Source of the DNA: JAZNOL01 sp045580815
GTDB lineage: Bacteria > Bacillota > Clostridia > RUG12999
Length of the DNA stretch: 28,333 bases
Reading direction: 5' to 3'
NCBI GenBank assembly: GCA_045580815.1
Contig: JAZNOL010000060.1
Location: 1 to 28,333 of the forward strand
Part shown: one piece after another, positions 22,235 through 28,333 of the stretch
Numbering within the stretch: position 1 is the first letter of the stretch
How the letters are laid out: every line of letters starts with the position of its first letter
Program-made: the position numbers and the translations under genes
Notes under the pieces: model-generated
Databases searched by the model: none
What the model saw: the letters and a program-made list of their open reading frames with translations, nothing else
Told to the model about the DNA's origin: nothing

Positions 22235-23116
22235 TCAGCCTTTCTTTAATGAATTTGGATTTATAATAAATTTGTAACCGTCCGCCATCAAGCTTTTATC
22301 GGAAATTCCGATTAATCCCGTGGCGGCGGTTTCGTTTTTACTTTTATCGTAAAAGGTTATATAATCGGGGCAGAATGCAAGCATAAAGCCCTTTCCCGAT
22401 ACGGTGCCGTAGGGTATGATGTACCATTTCATATGACTGTAAAATTCGTAAATTGAGGCAATATCTTTTGATACGATAAATGAGCACAGCCGCACATCAA
22501 AAAGTTTTGTAATAAGCTCCTTATCCATCACCGTAACAGGCATCTGCGATGAGGGTTCAAAAAGCATATTGCCGGTATCAATAAACCCGTCGGCGGCAAC
22601 GGTTTTGTCTCCGCACTTTATGCAAACACGGCGAAAACTGTCGCTTTGCAGAAACGTCCGTTTTAAAACCACAGTTATTTTTAAAACCGCAAATGCACAA
22701 AATCCTGCAAAAATCAGTACTTTAAATGTAGAAACCGGCAGGTATATCGCTCCGTCAAAAAATATACCTCCGAAAATCCGGGCAAAATCTGTCATGTAAA
22801 TCAGCAGATTTATAAACCCCGAAAATGCAAAGCAAACAGCATAAAAACAGGCAAGACTTTTGTAAAACCCTTGTCTGCTCTGCGGCATAAAGGACAGATA
22901 AACAATCGGTAAAGACACCGCAAAACCGGCAATCGGATTACTTAAAATTTCCGGGCAGATAACAGCGGCAACGCTGTATAAAGCGGCAATCAGTGAAGAA
23001 ATACACATCCGCAGCTTGCCTGAAAATGACCCGTAAATTTTGCAACTGCAATAAATCAGTAAAAAATCAATAATAAAATTTTCCGCAAAAAGTATATCTA
23101 TGTAAACAACAGGCAT
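22235..23116 (-). CDS. spoIIGA: Sporulation sigma-E processing protease SpoIIGA
   Basis: A 293-residue membrane aspartic protease that cleaves pro-SigE at the septum after a signal from SpoIIR. Five hydrophobic helices (about 7-24, 38-55, 60-77, 88-108, 130-150) form the N-terminal half; the cytoplasmic C-terminal half holds the active site D180-T-G in DGFIDTGNMLFEP. Only one DTG is present, as expected, since the enzyme works as a dimer. IIPYGTVSGKGFMLAFCPD is also conserved. The ribosome site before ATG 23116 is poor (ggggcgg), and a promoter lies about 35 bases upstream. It is co-transcribed with sigE. Confidence 0.95.
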   Translation of the reverse strand: MPVVYIDILFAENFIIDFLLIYCSCKIYGSFSGKLRMCISSLIAALYSVAAVICPEILSNPIAGFAVSLPIVYLSFMPQSRQGFYKSLACFYAVCFAFSGFINLLIYMTDFARIFGGIFFDGAIYLPVSTFKVLIFAGFCAFAVLKITVVLKRTFLQSDSFRRVCIKCGDKTVAADGFIDTGNMLFEPSSQMPVTVMDKELITKLFDVRLCSFIVSKDIASIYEFYSHMKWYIIPYGTVSGKGFMLAFCPDYITFYDKSKNETAATGLIGISDKSLMADGYKFIINPNSLKKG

Positions 23117-23150
23117 AAAACCGCCCCAAAGTATTATTATGTATAATTTG

Positions 23151-23193
23151 ATTATATCATATTAACTGCAAAAAATTTGTAAAACTGTGACAG
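23151..23193 (-). promoter_or_regulatory. Candidate Spo0A-dependent promoter of spoIIGA-sigE
   Basis: On the minus strand TATAAT (23156-23151), with TGA before it, has no good -35 at 17 bases. CTGTCACAG (23193-23185) sits about 40-50 bases before the start site and resembles a weak Spo0A box (TGTCGAA). The Bacillus spoIIG promoter also has a poor arrangement and depends on Spo0A. Confidence 0.45.
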
Positions 23194-23330
23194 AACAAAA
23201 AAATTGTACGGCAATATAATTAAATATTTTTATTTTATAGAAACGCAGTTTACCATAAAAAAACAAAACATACCTGCCTGATGGCTGGAAACTGTAATTA
23301 ATTAAAATTTTAATATAATATTCTCTGAAG

Positions 23331-23362
23331 GAGCTGGCTCACTAAAAAGTGAAGTGCAGCTC
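23331..23362 (+). other. Two-part hairpin in the intergenic region
   Basis: GAGCTG pairs with CAGCTC (23331-23336 with 23357-23362) around an inner TCACT/AGTGA (23339-23343 with 23348-23352, loop aaaa). A TATAAT lies just upstream at 23314-23319 without a clear -35. It might be part of a small RNA or a remnant of a longer leader; no RNA family was recognised. Confidence 0.35.
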
Positions 23363-23420
23363 ATTGTTTTAATAAAATCAAGAATTATTTGAAGAAAATC
23401 AAGGTTATGGTTGAAAAATA

Positions 23421-23449
23421 TTGAAAAACCGAATTCTGCATGATATAAT
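23421..23449 (+). promoter_or_regulatory. Sigma-A promoter of the secreted repeat protein
   Basis: TTGAAA (23421-23426), 17 bases, TATAAT (23444-23449), with TGA before the -10. Transcription should start near 23456, leaving a leader of about 125 bases. Confidence 0.85.
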
Positions 23450-23469
23450 TTATTTGTGTGATATATATG

Positions 23470-23540
23470 AAGTCTGACCGCAAAGACTTTATGTATAAAA
23501 TCAAAACTGTTGTGCCGCATCGCGTGGTTTTGATTTGCGG
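23470..23540 (+). promoter_or_regulatory. Structured 5' leader with alternative pairings
   Basis: AAGTCT/AGACTT (23470-23475 with 23484-23489) is followed by a 10-bp stem AAATCAAAAC/GTTTTGATTT (23498-23507 with 23527-23536). TGCGG (23536-23540) could instead pair with CCGCA at 23515-23519 or 23478-23482, so exclusive folds are possible. No known riboswitch class was recognised. Confidence 0.5.
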
Positions 23541-23580
23541 AGAAAAAAACACAAATATTTAAAAGAAATGAGGTAACCAA

Positions 23581-26500
23581 ATGAACAAAAAACTTTTATC
23601 CATGATTTTGTGCGTGGCGATGGTACTGTCACTTACAGTGATAAGTGTAAGTGCTTCTGAAGACACAGTTCCCACTGTTGTTTTCAGTGATGATTTCTCA
23701 AAAGACGGTGCAAAAAGCATCCGGACTGAAACAGCACTTTCCGACAAATGGATGGTCGGTCAGGGCTACGGTGAAGGAATACCGATTTTTTACAGCATCT
23801 ATGACGGCTTTTTAGGTGTATCATACAGATGGAAAAAGGATGCGGCAAAGGTTTATCCCACTGGCGATACAATTACAACACTTGGCATTGAAAACGAAAT
23901 AAGCTATAAAATGGCACATTTTGGCGGTTATGCGGGTGAAGAGAGAACCTCCTACAAAAACGATATGTGGGGCGGCTCATCAACTATGTATTCACGTTTT
24001 AATGTTTCGCAGGACGGAAACTCCTGGTTTGAAATAGGTAAAACGGGATGCACAGACACCGTCAAATCTTTTTATCTGCTTCCTACAAGTGACGAAAACG
24101 GAAATCCCGTTAAAGATGAAAACGGTGCAGTTGTAAATGCAACAACAAGCGACTATACAAACCGTTTTTATTTCCGTAAGGTTGTAAACGGTGAAACCAC
24201 ATACATCAGATGGGAAAATGACGAAAACGGCTGGTTTGCAGACAAAGCAAATTACAGCAACGGGTCTTACAGAATGTGGTCACAGTCGGCTGTTTTCTAC
24301 AACGCGGCAGATGACCCGACCTACTATTTTAACACATGGTTTACTGTTAACATTAAAAACACTTCATCAGGTGTGGAATATTCCGTAACAGCGAAAAATT
24401 TAGGCAACGACAATATGTACACATGGACAGGTACATATGCCGATACATCACTTTCACGCAAAGGTGCAGGCCTTTATTTCGGCTGTAAAGGTCTTGAAAC
24501 TGGCTTTGCACTTGATGATTTCAGCGTTACAGAAGAAAGAGAAGTTGCACTTGACGTTGTTTTTGAAGACGATTTTGCCGAAAATGGTGAAAAAAGCATC
24601 CGTACAGAATCGGCACTTTCCGACAAATGGATGATCGGTCAGGGCTATGGTGAAGGAATACCGATTTTTTACAGCATCTATGACGGATTTTTAGGTGCAT
24701 CATACCGTTGGCATAAGGAGAACGCAAAGGTTTATCCCACAAGCAACGCAATTACATATCTGCCGGCAAGAAATGAAATAAGCTATAAAATGGCACATTT
24801 CGGCGGTTATCCGGGAGAAGAGAGAGCACAGTACAAAAACAATATGTGGGGCGGCTCGTCAACCATGTATTCGCGTTTTAATGTTTCACAGGACGGCAAC
24901 TCCTGGTTTGAAATAGGTAAAACAGGATGTACCGATGCCATAAAAACATACTATCTGCTTCCCACAAGTGACGAAAACGGAAATCCCGTTAAGGATGAAA
25001 ACGGTGCGGTTGTAAACGCCACAACAAGCGACTATACAAACCGTTTTTATTTCCGTAAGGTTGTAAACGGTGAAACCACATATATCAGATGGGAAAATGA
25101 CGAAAACGGCTGGTTTGCCGATAAAGCAAATTACAGCAACGGACCTTACAGAATGTGGGCACAGTCGGCTGTTTTCTATAATGGTGAAACTGATCCGACT
25201 TACTTTTTTAACACATGGTTTACAGTTAACATTAAAAACACTTCATCAGGTATAAAATATTCTGTAACAGCAAAAAATTTAGGCAATGACAATATGTACA
25301 CATGGACAGGTACATATGCTGATACATCACTTTCACGCAAAGGTGCAGGTCTTTATTTCGGATGTAAAGGCCTTGAAACAGGCTTCGCACTTGACGATGT
25401 AACTGTAAAGGCAGTTCTTAATGCTGAAATGATTGACTACAACTTTACTGATAATTTCAGCATTTATACAAGCAAAAACTCGGCGGCATACAGCGAAAGC
25501 ACAAAAATCACCGCACCTGCGGGAAAACCTGCTGAAATAGGAAGAATCGCCTACCATAAGCTCATGCTTGAAGGCGGCAGTGCATATGTTGATATTGCAA
25601 ACGACACTCTTGTTGTTGAATCTGCCGGCGGCAATGCAAAGGTTAAATACGATTTCCCCAAAGGTGTAAGCAATTTGGAATCATTTGGGTTTAAGTCTTC
25701 TGTAACAGGCGGTAAAGGCGGCGTGCGTACATTTAAAAACAAAGCGGGCACAGCTTATGTTGAATATGGCACAAATGTTTCAGACGGTAAACCGTATGTT
25801 ACTGTTGTTGACGGCGATACAAAGCTTGATTTTGCACCAAGCTGGACATCCTCATCAACTGTTTACACATGGATAGCCGAAGCTGACGGCGATACAATAA
25901 AAATAACCGTAACAAATGACTTTGGCGAAATATGGGGCGAAAAAATCACATATGACGGTCTGTCAGAGATGATTGCCGGCACAAAATATCCTTTTGAGGT
26001 GTTTGCAGACAACGCAGGCGTGGCAACTGTTTCCTATATCAATTCATCACTTGCAGTAAATGATTATGAGCCTACATTCTTTGAAGATTTCAGCGGTTAT
26101 ACAACCGAAAATACCGTTGCATACGATGCTGATACAGCTTTAACCGGTATTAAGGTTACTCCTCAGCTTATTGCTGAAAAAGATGACAGAAAATGGATAC
26201 TTTCAGGCGTGCACATAGGTGACTATGACGGTGGACATATCGGTTCTTCATATCTTGATATTGCAGGCGAAACAATGACTGTTTCTGACCTCTATCAAAA
26301 AGGAACAACAACAAAACTTGAAATAAAAGATACCAACTATGACTGGATTTCAAATATTGAATTTGATGCAAGCTATTCCACAGGTTCGCGTTTTGGTATT
26401 CAGGCACTTGTAAACAGCATGGAAGACGAATATTATCTGTTTGCAACCGGCAGAACGTCAGACTCTAAGGATGTGACAGACGCTGACGGCAACCCTATAA

Positions 26501-27075
26501 CCGATAACATAAAATATAAAACCCCGTATTTCCAGAAATATAAATACGGCAAGGCTGTTTATACATCATCTCCCGACAGCCAGTGGAACGCAAGTGACAC
26601 TCACTGGAATATTGATTTTGAAGACGGTAAAATTATCTGGACAGCCACAGCAAACGGTCTTACATGGTCTGAAAGCTATGCTGACCCCGACCTCGACCGG
26701 ATCATGAAAAACACATGTTATCCTGTTTCGGCGTTTGCATTAGGCGACGGTCTTAGCAAAATGGACAATATTGCAATTTCTTACAGCGAAAGCGGAATGC
26801 TTTGCACAGACAACGGAGACGACACCGTAGCACTTGAGGTTTATCCTCATGCTTACAAACGTCTTATGAATGGCGATTATCTTTCGGTTGTTGTTGCATA
26901 TTATTCCGAAAATGACAAGCTTGTTCATGCGGAAATCAAAAAAGTCACAGATATGTATAATACAGCAGAGTTTACGGTAGACAAAACAGTTGAATCAAGT
27001 GTTAGGGGTAAAGTGTTTGTTTTTGACGGAAGCATTCTTTCAAACAGACAGCTTGGCTTTAACTCGGATTTTTAA
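23581..27075 (+). CDS. Large secreted protein with four sandwich-like repeats
   Basis: A 1164-residue protein not assigned to a known family. It has a signal peptide (MNKKLLSMILCVAMVLSLTVISVSA), then two nearly identical units (33-316 and 326-609), each starting VFxDDF, containing KWMxGQGYGEGIPIFYS and ending GFALDDxxV, as in concanavalin-like sandwich domains. A second, different pair follows (about 620-825, FTDNFSIYT, and about 832-1070, FFEDFSGYT), sharing SAYVDIANDTLVV / SSYLDIAGETMTV. The last 80 residues (LEVYPHAYKRLMNGDYLSVVVAYYSENDKLV) look like an Ig-type module. No anchor, LPXTG or SLH is seen. tgaggt (23569-23574) supports the start. A CE4-like esterase gene follows after 13 bases. 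Carbohydrate or wall binding is likely but not proven. Confidence 0.85.
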   Translation: MNKKLLSMILCVAMVLSLTVISVSASEDTVPTVVFSDDFSKDGAKSIRTETALSDKWMVGQGYGEGIPIFYSIYDGFLGVSYRWKKDAAKVYPTGDTITTLGIENEISYKMAHFGGYAGEERTSYKNDMWGGSSTMYSRFNVSQDGNSWFEIGKTGCTDTVKSFYLLPTSDENGNPVKDENGAVVNATTSDYTNRFYFRKVVNGETTYIRWENDENGWFADKANYSNGSYRMWSQSAVFYNAADDPTYYFNTWFTVNIKNTSSGVEYSVTAKNLGNDNMYTWTGTYADTSLSRKGAGLYFGCKGLETGFALDDFSVTEEREVALDVVFEDDFAENGEKSIRTESALSDKWMIGQGYGEGIPIFYSIYDGFLGASYRWHKENAKVYPTSNAITYLPARNEISYKMAHFGGYPGEERAQYKNNMWGGSSTMYSRFNVSQDGNSWFEIGKTGCTDAIKTYYLLPTSDENGNPVKDENGAVVNATTSDYTNRFYFRKVVNGETTYIRWENDENGWFADKANYSNGPYRMWAQSAVFYNGETDPTYFFNTWFTVNIKNTSSGIKYSVTAKNLGNDNMYTWTGTYADTSLSRKGAGLYFGCKGLETGFALDDVTVKAVLNAEMIDYNFTDNFSIYTSKNSAAYSESTKITAPAGKPAEIGRIAYHKLMLEGGSAYVDIANDTLVVESAGGNAKVKYDFPKGVSNLESFGFKSSVTGGKGGVRTFKNKAGTAYVEYGTNVSDGKPYVTVVDGDTKLDFAPSWTSSSTVYTWIAEADGDTIKITVTNDFGEIWGEKITYDGLSEMIAGTKYPFEVFADNAGVATVSYINSSLAVNDYEPTFFEDFSGYTTENTVAYDADTALTGIKVTPQLIAEKDDRKWILSGVHIGDYDGGHIGSSYLDIAGETMTVSDLYQKGTTTKLEIKDTNYDWISNIEFDASYSTGSRFGIQALVNSMEDEYYLFATGRTSDSKDVTDADGNPITDNIKYKTPYFQKYKYGKAVYTSSPDSQWNASDTHWNIDFEDGKIIWTATANGLTWSESYADPDLDRIMKNTCYPVSAFALGDGLSKMDNIAISYSESGMLCTDNGDDTVALEVYPHAYKRLMNGDYLSVVVAYYSENDKLVHAEIKKVTDMYNTAEFTVDKTVESSVRGKVFVFDGSILSNRQLGFNSDF
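23677..24528 (+). repeat. Copy 1 of the long in-gene tandem repeat
   Basis: This codes residues 33-316. It matches copy 2 at an offset of 879 bases. In the stretch from PTSDENGNPVK to ADKANYSNG the protein is identical, while several third codon positions differ; other parts are identical in DNA. Confidence 0.9.
24556..25407 (+). repeat. Copy 2 of the long in-gene tandem repeat
   Basis: This codes residues 326-609 and is collinear with copy 1. Differences gather around residues 375-420 (for example RWHKENAKVYPTSNAITYLPA against RWKKDAAKVYPTGDTITTLGI), where a ligand-binding loop could lie. Confidence 0.9.
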
Positions 27076-27088
27076 GGAGGGGTAAATT

Positions 27089-28333
27089 ATGAAAAAGATA
27101 ATATCATTTCTTTTAATCGCAGTAATGATGCTCTGTATGGGTGCGTTTGCGGCAGATTTCGGCATTTACACTCCGGCAAGCCGTGTTGCTGTAACAGGAA
27201 CTCTTGATGAGGACATGGCGGGAGAAAGTCTCTCACTTCTGCTTGTAAGTTCAACCGCAGATGAAGAAAATGTTACAGGCGACGATATCGGATATGTTGA
27301 CCAGGCTGTTGTTGACAGCTTCGGTAACTATTCTTTCAAATTTATGTTTGACGGTTTTGAATTTGACGAAAACGGCAACGTAACAAACTACACAATTTCA
27401 CTTAAACACGGTGACGAGGATATTACAACAACCGTAAAACAGGCTGTTGCAACAAGAGACCTCACAAAAGCAAGCATATCGATAACACCCAATGCTTCAC
27501 AGGTTATTGCCGATGTTTCGATTGACAATCTGTATAAACAGGAAAACCTGACATACTGTGTTGTTCTTGCAGGTTACAGTGCAAACAATGCTCTTGTTTC
27601 TGCCGTTGTTGAACCTGACGTGGTTGATATAGACAAAACAATTACTGACCTTTCATACACTATGAATGAAGATACAGTTTATGTTAAAGCATATATCTGG
27701 GAAAGCCTTACATCTCTCATTCCGCTTACAGGAGTTGAGAAATATGTAAAAGGCAACATTGACAGCTGTCTTGTGACATATCCCACATATACAACAAAAG
27801 CAGTTACTATCAACCTTGATGACGGTGATATTAACAGCGACAGAATACTTGTTGACCTGTTCAGAGAAAAAGGTGTAAATGCGGCGTTCAACCTCACTTA
27901 CGGAACAGCTAAAAACTGTGCGGAATATGAAGGATTTGAAATTGCAAATCACACAACACATATTAAAATGAACAACACCGACCCCGCAGCAGGAACTGTG
28001 TATACCTATGATGAGTGTGTTGATTCTATTGACAGCACAAAAGCTGCACTTGCTTCGTATATCGGTGAAGAAAATGTAACAGGTCTGGTTTGGCCCTATT
28101 ATGAGCCTTATCTCCGTGATGACTATGAACAGCTTCTTGAATATGCCCGTCAGCAAGGCTATCTGTATGCCCGCGGCGTTGGTGACACAGGCAACTTTAA
28201 TATTCCTGAGGATTGGATGAAATGGAAGTGCTCGTCATACACAACAAATGCACTTGTAAGAGCACAGGCATTTGCAGCTCAGCCGGCAACCGATGAATTG
28301 CAGATGTTCTCAATATGGGGACATTCCTTCGAC
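27089..28333 (+). CDS. Secreted polysaccharide deacetylase-like (CE4) protein (partial)
   Basis: The first 415 residues of a protein that runs off the window. Signal peptide MKKIISFLLIAVMMLCMGAFA; residues about 25-230 are two sandwich-like modules, ending VYVKAYIWESLTSLIPL; from about 236 comes a NodB-like domain with LDDGD (D244, D245) for motif 1, EIANHTTH (H288, H291) for motif 2 and WPYYEP (335-340) in place of the usual RPPY. FSIWGHSFD follows at the end. The histidines are three apart rather than four, and the Arg of motif 3 is replaced by Trp, so activity is uncertain. AAGGAGGGG (27074-27082) supports the start. Co-transcribed with the repeat protein, 13 bases downstream. Confidence 0.85.
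   Translation, partial: MKKIISFLLIAVMMLCMGAFAADFGIYTPASRVAVTGTLDEDMAGESLSLLLVSSTADEENVTGDDIGYVDQAVVDSFGNYSFKFMFDGFEFDENGNVTNYTISLKHGDEDITTTVKQAVATRDLTKASISITPNASQVIADVSIDNLYKQENLTYCVVLAGYSANNALVSAVVEPDVVDIDKTITDLSYTMNEDTVYVKAYIWESLTSLIPLTGVEKYVKGNIDSCLVTYPTYTTKAVTINLDDGDINSDRILVDLFREKGVNAAFNLTYGTAKNCAEYEGFEIANHTTHIKMNNTDPAAGTVYTYDECVDSIDSTKAALASYIGEENVTGLVWPYYEPYLRDDYEQLLEYARQQGYLYARGVGDTGNFNIPEDWMKWKCSSYTTNALVRAQAFAAQPATDELQMFSIWGHSFD

Larger units (their letters stand above)
23117..23580. other. 464-base gene-free intergenic region
   Basis: This AT-rich stretch has no credible gene. The spoIIGA promoter occupies its left end; hairpin 23331-23362 lies in the middle; the promoter at 23421-23449 and a structured leader fill the right end. 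A minus-strand open frame (23302-23580) covers these signals and has no ribosome site or family match. Confidence 0.7.

Noticed and set aside
23470..23540. A c-di-GMP (GEMM) riboswitch
   Set aside because: The string GACCGCAAAG slightly recalls the GEMM core, but the conserved helices and tetraloop receptor are not there.
23302..23580. Minus-strand 92-codon frame in the intergenic region
   Set aside because: It overlaps a strong promoter and the leader hairpins, has no ribosome site and no family resemblance.

Overview
The window comes from a spore-forming, low-to-moderate G+C Firmicute of the class Clostridia, probably a gut-type lineage known mainly from metagenomes. The evidence is gene content and arrangement: spoIIGA-sigE, spmA-spmB, ylxM-ffh-rpsP-khpA-rimM, darA-holB-ricT, purine-rich Shine-Dalgarno sites, consensus sigma-A promoters (several with the -10 form TGATATAAT), and secreted proteins with SLH, copper-amine-oxidase-N-like and RCC1 modules. 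The genus cannot be told from the sequence alone.

Layout. 1-630: the Ala/Glu/Pro-rich tail of L10 (rplJ), then rplL and a terminator. 643-3786: two independent minus-strand metabolic genes, a GH2 glycosidase and an SDR oxidoreductase, each with its own promoter. 3994-4784: TspO and a small unknown protein. 4922-6769: a zinc-ribbon/CFI-box protein divergent from an XRE regulator, with a second XRE regulator after it; the shared intergenic region carries dyads on the -35 element. 6832-9648: the SRP/ribosome operon ylxM-ffh-rpsP-khpA-rimM, without the usual trmD-rplS after rimM. 9810-13446: three consecutive secreted proteins, SLH-anchored, copper-amine-oxidase-N-like, and RCC1 plus copper-amine-oxidase-N-like. 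13449-14542: spmA-spmB. 14658-17177: a SERCA-type Ca2+ P-type ATPase. 17247-18869: an ADP-ribosylglycohydrolase-family protein with a C-terminal sandwich domain. 18934-19104: a 56-residue 2[4Fe-4S] ferredoxin. 19250-21399: darA-holB-ricT. 21521-23116: spoIIGA-sigE. 23117-23580: a gene-free stretch with promoters and RNA-like hairpins. 23581-28333: a 1164-residue secreted repeat protein followed by a secreted CE4-like polysaccharide deacetylase that runs off the window.

How the genes fit together. Housekeeping blocks (ribosomal stalk, SRP targeting, clamp-loader, c-di-AMP sensing, RicT) alternate with sporulation genes (SpoIIGA processes pro-SigE; SpmA/B act later in spore maturation) and with cell-surface genes. 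The two secreted clusters (9810-13446 and 23581-end) look like lineage-specific envelope or extracellular-matrix systems. The most unusual items are: a peptide identical in style to the conserved GGADGPT segment of Na+-translocating decarboxylase beta subunits, placed in the linker of the RCC1 protein; the long secreted protein made of two pairs of sandwich-like repeats with a structured mRNA leader; and the zinc-ribbon/CFI-box protein with its divergent XRE regulator. All functional statements rest on recognising sequence motifs by eye; no searches were run.
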